Shown here in pieces: positions 34,925 to 43,933 of a stretch of 64,000 nt of DNA. The notes beneath the pieces are model-generated. The model did not search any database. It was given only the letters and a program-made list of their open reading frames with translations, and was not told where the DNA came from. Each line of letters begins with the position of its first letter. Positions within the stretch are counted from its first letter, which is position 1. The DNA is taken from NCBI RefSeq assembly GCF_036634175.1, contig NZ_JAZIFX010000001.1, positions 8,122,001 to 8,186,000 on the forward strand, written 5' to 3'. Source of the DNA: Streptomyces sp. P9-A2. Lineage in GTDB: Bacteria; Actinomycetota; Actinomycetes; Streptomycetales; Streptomycetaceae. A program made the translations under genes and the position numbers.

Positions 34925-35188
34925 GGATCACCGCGCAGGAGCAGCCGCACGACGACTGCATCGCGGTTGGCCACTGCACCGGCCGCGCTGCGTGCCGAGC
35001 AGCCGCGGGGTGCTGAAGCTCGCCCTCGGGGCGGTATCCGTCGAACGGCCGCGCACGCCGGTCATGGCTGAGGTGGGCTCCTGTCCCCGTCCGCTAGGCG
35101 CCGCGGGCCGGACGGCGGCGTCTGGGCTTCCCGTGGCAGCGACGCCCTGGGCGCAGTGCCGCCATCGCCGGATCGGGCCGGTGGCGAG

Positions 35189-36061
35189 TCAGGCGGAGGC
35201 GTCCGCCCCCGGGGCGTCGTCATGCGCCGAACGGGCTGTGCTTCCGCGGGGGCGGGCTGCCGTGACGGCCTCACGGATCCACCACACGGCGATGTGAAGG
35301 GCCAGGGCACCGATCAGACCTGCACCCGCGCCTTTGGCCGCGTCGGACAGTATTCCTTCGATCACGACGTTCAGGGGCAGCCCGGTTGTCGCCGCCTCCG
35401 GGCCGGTGAGCCGCCACCAGACATGGGTGACGGCACCGGCGGCCGTGAGCAGAGCCATCGCGAGGAGGGTGCGGTGCCGCGTCGCGTTCCCGGGTCCGGT
35501 GCGGCCCTTGCCGCCGAGGAGGCGGGCTCGTCCGCGCCACACGTACACCGCGACGGCGGCCAGGCCGCCGATCGTGCTCGCGTGCTGCAGCGTCCGCTCC
35601 CAGGTGAGGCTGCCCACCGCAGTGGAGGTGAGCCAGGGCGTATGGGCGACCATGAAGCCGGCGTGGTGGGTGAAGGAGTCCCAGACCAGGTGCGTGGCGA
35701 TGCCGATCAGGACGGACAGGGCGATCCATCCGGCTCGCCGTACCGGCGTGCCGGCCGTCCGGGGTCGCGACGGGACGGCGGCCGGCGGCAGCAGGGTCGC
35801 CAACGGGCGACGGCCGGCTCGTGCCAGGCCCCACAGCGTGAGGGCGTACGGCAGGGTGACGGTGGCAGCGCCGAGGGCGGTGTGCGTGGTCGTGGCGTTG
35901 ACGAAGGGCTCGTACCAGGACTGCGCGTTGACGGGCAGCCCCGTGGTGGCGACGAAGTAGGGCATGTCCGGTGCGACGGCCCCGGCGACCAGTGCGGCCC
36001 GGCTGAAGGGCCGCCGCATCAACGGCAGTACGGCCGCGGGGTGGGACAGGGTGAAGGGCAT
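35189..36061 (-). CDS. DUF4184 membrane protein
   Basis: A 290-residue polytopic protein starting MPFTLSHPAAVLPLMRRPFS, with PDMPYFVA, HTALGAATVTLPYALTLWGL and IGIATHLVWDSFTHHAGF. The Asp/His pattern (SHPAAVLP, PDMP, THLVWDSFTH) is the DUF4184 signature and resembles membrane metal-dependent hydrolases. About six helices. Function not established. An inverted repeat precedes it at 36087. Confidence 0.82.
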   Translation of the reverse strand: MPFTLSHPAAVLPLMRRPFSRAALVAGAVAPDMPYFVATTGLPVNAQSWYEPFVNATTTHTALGAATVTLPYALTLWGLARAGRRPLATLLPPAAVPSRPRTAGTPVRRAGWIALSVLIGIATHLVWDSFTHHAGFMVAHTPWLTSTAVGSLTWERTLQHASTIGGLAAVAVYVWRGRARLLGGKGRTGPGNATRHRTLLAMALLTAAGAVTHVWWRLTGPEAATTGLPLNVVIEGILSDAAKGAGAGLIGALALHIAVWWIREAVTAARPRGSTARSAHDDAPGADASA

Positions 36062-36086
36062 GGTTGTCCTCTCGCACGGACCCGAT

Positions 36087-36120
36087 AGTCCGTCGAACGG
36101 AATGCTACGTCAAACGGACT
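36087..36120. promoter_or_regulatory. AGTCCGT/ACGGACT dyad upstream of the DUF4184 gene
   Basis: Arms 36087-36093 and 36114-36120 lie 26 bp before the DUF4184 start. ACGGACT/AGTCCGT half-sites are common in TetR-family operators, but no TetR gene lies beside it. Confidence 0.4.
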
Positions 36121-36179
36121 GTCGGGCGGTGAGGGACGCCGCTGCCCGGCCGGACGCTCGGCGGAGGGCACGAGGCCGT

Positions 36180-37082
36180 TCAGAGGAGGGCGCGTCCGGT
36201 CCGCCCCGGACGACCGGCCAGACGAGCGATCACCGCGATGGCCGGCACCATGACCGCCAGGAACACGACAGCAGTCGCCTCACCCCACGCTGTCGTGTAG
36301 GCATGGGCGAGCAGTGGCGGGGACGCCATGGCCATCGCTCCCAGCTCACGGCCGCCCCGTGATCCGCTGTGCCAGGCCAGTACGACACCGGCCGCGGCGA
36401 GGACCAGCAGAGGCCAGCACCCGTAATCGGTGCTGACCCACGGCACCGCGTGCGCGTCGATGGCGGCCCGTGGTACGACCACGAGCGCGATCACGGCACC
36501 GGCCGGACCCGCCTGCCCCGCCGACGTTTTCTCCAGGCGCCGGTCCGGCGGGCATGCGAGTACCACGGCCGCCGTCAGGACCATCGCGGCCGGGGTGACG
36601 ACCGGGTCACCGAACGCCGGCCCGCTGACCACCGCGGCCACCGCGAAGGAGAGCAGCCCGGCCACCGTGCAGGGCACCCCCGTACGCCACCGGCCGGCCA
36701 GCGCCGACGCCGCACCCGCGAACACGATCAGCGACGAGACGAGCAGCACACCCCACGTCCCCTGCAGGTCGGTGCGGAGCTGCACCCACAACGGGGTGGG
36801 TGAGGCGACCAGCCCGGCGTACCAGCGCAGAAGGTACAGGCCGCAAGCGGCGGCGGAGGCGGCCAGGGCGAAGGGATACGCCTGCGCGAGAACCCGCGCG
36901 ACACGAGTGGCCGACCCCAGCCCCATACGCATCCGCACCGCGTGCGCCGCCAGGCCCGCACCTTCTCGCAGTCGCGAACTCAGCGGCTCGCCCGCGGTCA
37001 TTTCGCGATAGGTCGCAGCGAGCTCCCCGCCATGGGCCCGCCGGTAGGCGGCGGGATACAGCCGCAGCACACGCTCGATCAT
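36180..37082 (-). CDS. Integral membrane protein paired with a PadR regulator
   Basis: A 300-residue protein. The first 30 residues, MIERVLRLYPAAYRRAHGGE, match the short cytoplasmic prefix typical of membrane proteins encoded with PadR regulators; about eight hydrophobic segments follow. ATG 37082 overlaps the PadR stop as ATGA. Likely a small exporter or stress membrane protein under control of its partner; no transport motif is visible. Confidence 0.78.
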   Translation of the reverse strand: MIERVLRLYPAAYRRAHGGELAATYREMTAGEPLSSRLREGAGLAAHAVRMRMGLGSATRVARVLAQAYPFALAASAAACGLYLLRWYAGLVASPTPLWVQLRTDLQGTWGVLLVSSLIVFAGAASALAGRWRTGVPCTVAGLLSFAVAAVVSGPAFGDPVVTPAAMVLTAAVVLACPPDRRLEKTSAGQAGPAGAVIALVVVPRAAIDAHAVPWVSTDYGCWPLLVLAAAGVVLAWHSGSRGGRELGAMAMASPPLLAHAYTTAWGEATAVVFLAVMVPAIAVIARLAGRPGRTGRALL

Positions 37083-37420
37083 GTGGCAGCCGCTGACGGC
37101 CGTGTGACGGACAGGCGGCGGGCGGCCTCCCGCGCCGTCACGGCCAGCCGCTCGGCCTCCGCCGCCAGCCGCTCCCGCCCCGACGACGACAAGGTGAAGA
37201 TCCGCCGGGCCCGGCCGTCGACGACCTCCTCGCGCTCGACGTCGATGAGGCCCTCGGCCAGCAGGCGGTCCAGGGCCCCGTAAAGAGCACCCGTACGCAG
37301 CACGACACGGCCACCGGTCATCGCCTTGACCTCCTGCGAGATGGCATATCCGTGCCGGGGCGCGTCCGCGAGGGCTGTCAGCACCAGCAACGTGGGCTCC
37401 TGCATCGCACGCTCACTCAT
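37079..37420 (-). CDS. PadR-family transcriptional regulator
   Basis: A 113-residue winged-helix regulator: EPTLLVLTALADAPRHGYAI, VVLRTGALYGALDRLLAEGL and VVDGRARRIFTLSSSGRERL are the PadR helix and wing. It is encoded just before, and overlapping, the membrane protein it presumably represses. ATG 37420 is chosen; an ATG five codons later is possible. Confidence 0.9.
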   Translation of the reverse strand: MSERAMQEPTLLVLTALADAPRHGYAISQEVKAMTGGRVVLRTGALYGALDRLLAEGLIDVEREEVVDGRARRIFTLSSSGRERLAAEAERLAVTAREAARRLSVTRPSAAAT

Positions 37421-37518
37421 CCCACGATGATAGTCACTCCGCCGGACTGTCTCGACGCGGTCGACCACGCCACCGCCACCCGGCACGCCGGCGTCCCGGC
37501 CGAGGCGTTCGACGGATG

Positions 37519-37700
37519 ATGTGCCCGCCATGGCCGATCCCGCCGTTCCTCGGGATGCTCGTGGTCGTGCCGGCCCTGGTGGTCGGGGCCGCCGTGTTTT
37601 CCATCGTCCACGCGGTTTCCGGGGCGCTGCTCACCGACCTGTTCCCGGCAGGGCAGCGCCGCACAGGCGTGGTGCTGCCCTGCAACCCCGCCGACGCACT
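37519..37700 (+). pseudogene. Possible MFS (MHS-type) transporter fragment
   Basis: FLGMLVVVPALVVGAAVFSI followed by LLTDLFPAGQRRTGVVLPCN and PADALTAFP resembles the late helix and ELFPxRxRxTGvxLxYN-like loop of metabolite:H+ symporters. Only about 60 codons are coherent, with no start or downstream helices. Weak but consistent codon use. Confidence 0.4.
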
Positions 37701-37773
37701 CACTGCCTTCCCGCAGTTCCGGGTGAGGCACATCCCGCCCGGAACGGCAGGTGACTGTTCGTATGACGTTTAC

Positions 37774-38286
37774 TCACAAGCTCATGGCCTGCCCGCGGCC
37801 GGGCCGAAGAGGCCCTCCGGGTCGGTCGTACGCGGCACGGGTGCGCTCGAGCCGCTCCTCGTGCGAACCGAAGACCGCGCCGCGCAGCTCGCTCGCGTCC
37901 TCGCCGAGCCCGGCGAAGTTGACGTACACCCCGCCGCTCGAGAACGGCTTCATCGCGTCCCACGCCGAGCGCGCCCATCCGATCGCGATCTCGTCCAGCG
38001 CCGGGTCCCGCCGGCCCGCGTCGATGCTCACGTTGTAGCGCGCGGACCGGTGCGCGAACGCGCTGTCGTCGGGGCCGACACGCGCCACGGCGCCGCCCAG
38101 GGTGCGCACGACGATCAGGCTCTCCGGAGTCGGCCTCCGGGAGTACCACTCCATCAGGGTCCCGATGGCTTCGTCGCTCAGTTCGTCCATGAAGTGCGAC
38201 TTCATGAAGCAGCGTTCACCGTCGGGGAACCGCCAGGTAGTCGCGCTCTGCAGCGCGACATAGGGAACGGTTCCGCTCAGGTCCAT
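37774..38286 (-). pseudogene. C-terminal remnant of a berberine-bridge-type FAD oxidoreductase
   Basis: The frame contains DGERCFMKSHFMDELSDEAI, GGAVARVGPDDSAFAHRSAR, SGGVYVNFAGLGED and the BBE-like RLERTRAAYD. That is the substrate-binding and BBE end of FAD-linked oxidases. The FAD-binding N-terminal half is absent. Near the end, one base off, DPEGLFGPAAGRP matches the expected terminus better than the frame's own tail, so a frameshift has occurred as well. Confidence 0.68.
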
Positions 38287-38586
38287 GAGCGGCGGGCCCA
38301 GTTCGCGTTGCGGCGCCGGCGCGGCGGTGGCGCGGCGGTGGCAGCGTTATGCAGGTCTTCGCCGGCGAGTGCACACCGTAGAGGCCCCGAAGGACAGCGG
38401 TGGGCCACGGAGCGGGACGAGGCCGGACCCAACTCGTGATCGTCAGCCCCTGTCCTGCTCCGGCCAGGGGCGGCAGAATCGGGAACAGGACCGACCGGTG
38501 GGCAGTCACCCACACGGGGCGCTCTCCTTCGGACCTCGCCCGGGCAGGAACCGCGGGAGAGGGCCCTGGGACGAACAGGAGCTCTC

Positions 38587-39798
38587 GTGACGTACGACGT
38601 CGAAACCATTCGCGCGCAGTTCCCCGCGCTGGCCGCCGGGACAGCCCACTTCGACGGCCCTGGTGGCACCCAGACCCCCCGGCCCGTCATCGAGGCCGTC
38701 TCGGACGCGCTGAGCAGCCCGCTGTCGAACCGGGGACACGGGACGATCGGGGAGCGCAACGCCGAGAGCATCGTCACCGGGTGCCGGCAGGCGCTGGCCG
38801 ACCTCCTGGGAGCGGACCCGGCCGGGATCGTGTTCGGGCGCAGCGCCACCCAGCTCGCCTACGACTTCTCGCGCACCCTTGCCAAGACGTGGTCGCCGGG
38901 GGACGAGGTGGTCGTGACCCGGTTGGATCACGACTCGAACATCCGTCCCTGGGTCCAGGCCGCAGCCCGGGCCGGAGCCACCGTACGCTGGGCCGACTTC
39001 GATCCGGCCACCGGGGAACTGACCGCCGACGACATCCGGGCGGTGCTCTCGGAACGCACCCGGCTGGTCGCTGTGACCGCCGCCTCCAACCTGATCGGCA
39101 CGCGTCCCCGGATCGCCGAGATCTCCCGCCCGGTGCACGAGGCGGGCGCGCTGATGTACGTCGACGGGGTGCACCACACCGCCCATTCCCTGGTCGACGT
39201 CGAGCAGTTGGGCGCGGATTTCTTCACCTGCTCCCCGTACAAGTTCCTCGGTCCGCACCACGGAGTGCTCGCCGCGCGGCCCGAGTTGCTGGAGACACTG
39301 CGTCCCGACAAGCTGCTGCCCTCCACCGACGCCGTCCCAGAGCGCTTCGAACTCGGCACGCTGCCCTACGAGTTCCTCGCGGGCACGCGTGCCGCCGTCG
39401 ACTTCCTCGCCGGACTCGACGCAAGCGCATCGGGTACCCGGCGTCAGCGACTGGCCACGGCGTTCGCGGCGCTCGAGGGACACGAGGAAAACCTGCGGGC
39501 CCGGATCGACAAGGGACTGAGCACCCTCGACGGCGTCACGGTCCATTCCAACGCCGCCGACCGCACGCCCACCCTGTTGCTGACCGTCGACGGTCGCAGC
39601 ACGGCGGACGCCAGTCGTTTCCTCGCGGAACGCGGCGTCCACGCGCCGTCCGGGGCCTTCTACGCGATCGAGGCCTCCCGCAGGCTCGGCCTCTCGGACA
39701 CCGGAGGGCTTCGTGTGGGCCTAGCCCCCTACAACAACACGGAAGATGTGGAGCGGCTGTTGACCGGCCTGTCCGATTTCCTGGCCGGGCGTTCCTGA
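38587..39798 (+). CDS. Cysteine-desulfurase-like class V aminotransferase
   Basis: A 403-residue PLP enzyme of the cysteine-desulfurase-like (CsdA-like) group. FDGPGGTQTPRPVIEAV, IVFGRSATQLAYDFSRTLA, VVVTRLDHDSNIRPWVQAA, MYVDGVHHTAHSLVDV (Asp pairing with the pyridine N) and CSPYKFLGPHHGVLAA with the Schiff-base Lys are all present. The usual desulfurase active-site Cys loop is not obvious, so it may be a lyase or aminotransferase. GTG 38587 is chosen from the start of similarity. It stands between an oxidase remnant and an empty region. Confidence 0.85.
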   Translation: MTYDVETIRAQFPALAAGTAHFDGPGGTQTPRPVIEAVSDALSSPLSNRGHGTIGERNAESIVTGCRQALADLLGADPAGIVFGRSATQLAYDFSRTLAKTWSPGDEVVVTRLDHDSNIRPWVQAAARAGATVRWADFDPATGELTADDIRAVLSERTRLVAVTAASNLIGTRPRIAEISRPVHEAGALMYVDGVHHTAHSLVDVEQLGADFFTCSPYKFLGPHHGVLAARPELLETLRPDKLLPSTDAVPERFELGTLPYEFLAGTRAAVDFLAGLDASASGTRRQRLATAFAALEGHEENLRARIDKGLSTLDGVTVHSNAADRTPTLLLTVDGRSTADASRFLAERGVHAPSGAFYAIEASRRLGLSDTGGLRVGLAPYNNTEDVERLLTGLSDFLAGRS

Positions 39799-40608
39799 CG
39801 CCCGGTTCCCGGATCCTGCATGCCCGGACGGCCGAACTGCGGCTCACGGGCCGCACATGACGTGGACCGAACGGAGGACCGGCCCGGCGTCCGGTACGGG
39901 CGACGGGCCGTCGAGAGCCACCAGCGGCATCGCGGTGCTGCGGGAGACGCACTCATGGCTTTGTGCGGGACGCCTGGAGCAGGCCGTCCGGTGCGCCGCC
40001 GAAGGAACCGCGGGGCGCGTCCCACGAAGTCATCGGTACGTTCAGGACACCGAACCACGTGCGAACGAGGCCGTATCAGTGGTCGCGGTACACCTCCGCG
40101 ACCGGATGGACAGGCCAACGGGCTCCTGCATGGTCGGCGGTGAGACGTCGAGGACTCCGCCAGGGCTCGCCCCCGCCTCCGGTGACAAAGAAGACGCGGA
40201 TCTCCCCGAAAGGGCTCGTGCCGGTCATGGAGAGCGTCGGCCCCACCGTCGCCCGCAGCGTCCGCATCTCCCGCGGCTCTCTCCTGGAGTCGGGTCGGGC
40301 CCCATGGAGGGGCAGCCGCCCTGACGTGGATCGTCCGGCACGTTCTGCCTCGGACCGTTCCCATGCCCCCGTCGGGGCGACGCCTCACTCTTTTTGGGAC
40401 AGCCAGGTGAGATTCCAGAGCCGGGCGGAGGACGGGAAGGAGGCTGTCGATGGGTTCGGTGGCGCCTCCGCGTCATCGGGCGGGAGCCGGACCTGCTTCT
40501 TTCCGACCCGGGCAGAACGGCCGTGAAGACAGTCCCGGCCGCTGCCCGGCCGGCCCGGCGCACGGAGCGCGTGCCGCTGCGGCCCGGTCCGGGCCCGGCC
40601 GTGGATCG
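39799..40608. other. 810-bp gap with no recognised gene
   Basis: Frames cross this stretch on both strands, but none shows a family, a ribosome site or steady codon use. The string TTTTTGGGACAGCC near 40390 recalls IS termini with GGGACAGCC, but no partner repeat was found. It separates the decayed region from the RiPP cluster. Confidence 0.4.
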
Positions 40609-41907
40609 TCACCCGTCGGCGAACCGGTCCACCGCCGCGGCCGCCAGCGCACCGATCGCGGGCCGCAGGGCGCTCCCGATGTGCGGGGCGAAGAACGGGG
40701 AATGATTCGGGGCCGGCGTGGCCTCGGGACCGCCCGCCACCGCCCGGTGCCACTCCCGCGCGCCCACCACCCCCAGCATCCAGTAGACCAAGGGGACTCC
40801 GTGCAGGCCGTGGACGGGGGTGCCGGCGTCCCCGAACAGCGGGAAGTCCTCGGTGGCCATCGAGCCGGGCCAGTCCAGCACCCGTCCGGCGCCCAGGAGC
40901 GCGGCGTGGGCCCGCCGTACGCAGGCGGTGAGCTGTGGGTCGCACAGCAGGGCCGCCGAACGGGAGGCGACCGTCACCTCCGGCTCGCGCGGCGCCCCCG
41001 CGGCGGCGCTCTCCGCGAGGACGACGCGGCGCACCGCGGACAGCGCCCGCTCCAGGCACGCCTCGTTCGCCGCACGCAGCGCGATCCCCAGCCGGGCCTC
41101 GTCGGGGATGACGTTGGCGGCGGTCCCGGCCCGCAGGGTGCCCACCGTCAGGGTCACCTGGTCGGCGGGCGCGGTCTCGCGGGCCACGACACCCTGGAGC
41201 CGGGTCACCACCGAGGCCGCTGCCACCACCGGGTCCACCGCCAGGTGCGGGGTGGCGACGTGGCCGCCCCGTCCGTGGAGCAGGACGTCGAGCACCGCGC
41301 CGGCCGCCGCCATCGGCACCCGCTCCGGCGCGTGCGCGACCGTACCCGCGGGCAGCGGTGCGGCGTGCTGGGCCAGCACGACATCGGGCCGGCCGAACCG
41401 GTCGTACAGCCCGTCACCCAGCATGGCCCCGGCCCCGCTCAGCGTCTCCTCGGCGGGCTGCCCCACCACCACCAGGGTGCCCCGCCACCGGTCGGCCAGG
41501 CCGGCCAGCAGAGCGGCCGCGCCAGTGGCCGCGGCCATGTGCAGATCGTGGCCGCAGGCGTGCATGGCGCCGTTACGGCCGGCGTACGGCAGTCCGGTCC
41601 GCTCCTCGACCGGGAGCGCGTCGAGTTCGGCCCGCAGCCACACCCGGGGACCGTCCCCGTTGCGCAGGACGCCGACCACGCCGTGGCCGCCCACCCGCCG
41701 GGTCACCGCGCAGCCGGCCGCCTCCAGCGACCGGGCGAAACGGTCGGCGGTCCGCTCCTCCCGCCCGGATGTCTCCGGATGCGCGTGCAGGTCCAGGTAC
41801 AGGTCGAGGGCGGGCCGGAGCACCTCCCCGGCGCGGGCGAGGAGACCTTCCGGGGCCGGGGAGTCGGATGACGGGGGAGGGGGAGAGAGACGGGACGGCG
41901 GGTTCAT
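40609..41907 (-). CDS. M20-family peptidase/amidohydrolase at the end of the RiPP cluster
   Basis: A 432-residue M20D amidohydrolase. LDLHAHPETSGREERTADRF, MHACGHDLHMAAATGAAALL (metal-binding Cys and His), VVVGQPAEETLSGAGAMLG and the dimerisation domain (GRGGHVATPHLAVDPV) are all present, with the final metal ligand near NHSPFFAPH. Such enzymes hydrolyse N-acyl amino acids or short peptides. It is 70 bp after the first YcaO gene on the same strand, so it is probably the last gene of the cluster. It may trim leader residues or degrade leader fragments; inferred. Confidence 0.85.
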   Translation of the reverse strand: MNPPSRLSPPPPSSDSPAPEGLLARAGEVLRPALDLYLDLHAHPETSGREERTADRFARSLEAAGCAVTRRVGGHGVVGVLRNGDGPRVWLRAELDALPVEERTGLPYAGRNGAMHACGHDLHMAAATGAAALLAGLADRWRGTLVVVGQPAEETLSGAGAMLGDGLYDRFGRPDVVLAQHAAPLPAGTVAHAPERVPMAAAGAVLDVLLHGRGGHVATPHLAVDPVVAAASVVTRLQGVVARETAPADQVTLTVGTLRAGTAANVIPDEARLGIALRAANEACLERALSAVRRVVLAESAAAGAPREPEVTVASRSAALLCDPQLTACVRRAHAALLGAGRVLDWPGSMATEDFPLFGDAGTPVHGLHGVPLVYWMLGVVGAREWHRAVAGGPEATPAPNHSPFFAPHIGSALRPAIGALAAAAVDRFADG

Positions 41908-41977
41908 CGGCCAACTCCGCGAGGACGGCCGGGTCCCCGCCGCGCCGCGGCGGGGACCCGGAAGAGGACGGACGGAT

Positions 41978-43933
41978 TCAGGGGAAGGGATGCGGGGCCC
42001 GCACGACGTCCGCGTCGGTCAGGTCACGGTCCCGGTGTCCGCCGCGGCGCAGCGCCGTCCGCAGCCGGGGCATGAGCAGGGCCCGCTGCCGGTTCCAGCC
42101 GAAGTCGATCGGCAGCAGCCCCGGCACCACCGTGGCGACCGTGCGCAGCCCCGCCCGCTCCTGCTCCGGCGAGGTCTGGTCGACGACGATCACGTCGTGG
42201 CCCGCCGCGACCAGTTCGTCCCGCACCACCGCGACGTCGTCCCGCAGGTCGCCGGTGCGGGGCCGGCCGTGGCGCTCCCAGTCCCCGTACACCTCGTCGA
42301 AGGGAAGGGCCGGGGACGGTTCCAGATAGGTCCGCGCGTACGCGGACATCCGGGGCAGCCCGTACAACTGGGGGTGGTCCTTCAGATGGCGCACCAGGAA
42401 GAAGTCGTCCGCCATCGCCTCCAGCTCGTTCCGGCGTTCGGCGGTCTGCCGGGACAGGTGCGGGATGTAGCTCAGCACCTCCGACAGGGCCCCCTCGACC
42501 GCGGACCTCGGGTCCAGGGAGGCCGCCGCGGCGAAGGACAGGGTGCCCGGTCCGCGGTCCCGGCGGACGCCGACCACGGTGACGGCCGGAATCGCCAGGT
42601 CGATCCGGTTGTCGAAGACATGGACGTCGTAGCCCTGCAGGGCGGCCCGCTCGGCCATCGCGACGGCCGTGGGACTGCCCACCGTGGCCAGGTCGACACG
42701 GGGCAGCCGGGCCGCGCCGTACCAGCCGTTCAGGAAGGAGTCCCGCTCGACGAGTTCGAGCAGACCGCCCAGGACGGCCTCCTCCAGACAGCCGCCGATG
42801 GCGCAGCCGTTGGAGCACTCGAAGACGAAGTTGTCCCCGGCCAGCGGCGCGCTGTAGTAGACCAGCCGCGACGGCACCAGCACCGGACGGTCGTCCCGCA
42901 GCGACCAGCCCCACTCCCAGGGGATGGCCCGGCCCGGGTCGAAGGGGTCGGTCAGCGGGTCGTCCCGGTAGGTCTGAGGGCTGTACAGCCCGCACACCTC
43001 GGGGTCGACCGCGTCGGCCCGCAACTCCTCGTAGGAGCCGACGACCGGCGCGCGGCCCCCGCGCCGGTGGGTGCCCGCGTACCGTTCCAGGCCCTCCAGG
43101 AACGCCAGGCGGCGGCTGGTGGCGAAGGAGTTCTCCTGCCCGCTCCAGGTGACGTCGTGCAGTCCCGCGTAGCCCCGGACGAAGGCACTGCCGGCCACCG
43201 GGGCGGTGGTCGACGAGGTGACGTCGGTCCAGGTGCCGGCCCCCAGGGCGCCGCAGACCGGGTTGGCCAGGGCGTCGGTGGGCAGCGGGTAGGAGAAGGC
43301 CGAGCGCAGCCGGTAGGTGTCCGGGTCCGGCTTGGGGCGCGGGGCGAGGGTGAGCGGCTCGGCGCCGGCCGTCGCCGGGACGTGGTGGCCGCAGTCCGGG
43401 CAGAGCGGGTCGGCGAGCAGCGGGTACGTCCGGATCGTCAGGTTCGCCAGGTCCAGCCGGGTCACCTGCGGCAGGGCGCGGTCCGCCGGATGCTCCGCCG
43501 GAGGCGCCGGAAGCGGCCCGCGCAGCAGTGCCTCGCACAGCGCGGTCACGGTGTCCCGGACATGGCCGGTGAGCACCGGCCAGGCCCCGGCCGGGCGGGG
43601 CCCGTCGGGACCGGCGGTCTCCAGGGCGTTGCGTTCGCTGCGGCTGCGCAGCCGCTGCCAGCGCAGGGCCAGGCAGCGGCCGCAGGCGGGAGCGGTCCCG
43701 TCGCCGCCCCACGGGCCGAACAGCACCGCCGAGGCGGTGACGTGGACCAGCGCGGTGGGCCGGTCCGTGGCCCAGAGATCCCGCTTCCGGGCCTGGGGGC
43801 CGCCCGCGCCGACGGCGCCCACCGGGACCACCCGGGGGGCGCCGTCGGCGCCGAAGTGGTCGTCCAGGGCTGCCTGCAGGGCATCGCGGGCCCGTGCCAT
43901 CGGGTGCGCGAGCGGCAGGGTCGCGGTGCTCAT
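41978..43933 (-). CDS. YcaO-domain azoline-forming cyclodehydratase (copy 1)
   Basis: A 651-residue TOMM YcaO protein. The N-terminal third carries cysteine pairs of the E1-like/ocin region (CGRCLALRWQRLR, CPDCGHHVP). The YcaO domain from about 230 has the ATP-binding glutamates: RRLAFLEGLERYAGTHR, FECSNGCAIGGCLEEAVLGG, LLELVERDSFLNGWYG, and ALSEVLSYIPHLSRQ. It ends in PHPFP, the Pro-rich terminus important for catalysis in azoline YcaOs. It uses ATP to turn Cys/Ser/Thr of the precursor into thiazoline/oxazoline. ATG 43933 overlaps the exporter permease stop as ATGA. Confidence 0.92.
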   Translation of the reverse strand: MSTATLPLAHPMARARDALQAALDDHFGADGAPRVVPVGAVGAGGPQARKRDLWATDRPTALVHVTASAVLFGPWGGDGTAPACGRCLALRWQRLRSRSERNALETAGPDGPRPAGAWPVLTGHVRDTVTALCEALLRGPLPAPPAEHPADRALPQVTRLDLANLTIRTYPLLADPLCPDCGHHVPATAGAEPLTLAPRPKPDPDTYRLRSAFSYPLPTDALANPVCGALGAGTWTDVTSSTTAPVAGSAFVRGYAGLHDVTWSGQENSFATSRRLAFLEGLERYAGTHRRGGRAPVVGSYEELRADAVDPEVCGLYSPQTYRDDPLTDPFDPGRAIPWEWGWSLRDDRPVLVPSRLVYYSAPLAGDNFVFECSNGCAIGGCLEEAVLGGLLELVERDSFLNGWYGAARLPRVDLATVGSPTAVAMAERAALQGYDVHVFDNRIDLAIPAVTVVGVRRDRGPGTLSFAAAASLDPRSAVEGALSEVLSYIPHLSRQTAERRNELEAMADDFFLVRHLKDHPQLYGLPRMSAYARTYLEPSPALPFDEVYGDWERHGRPRTGDLRDDVAVVRDELVAAGHDVIVVDQTSPEQERAGLRTVATVVPGLLPIDFGWNRQRALLMPRLRTALRRGGHRDRDLTDADVVRAPHPFP

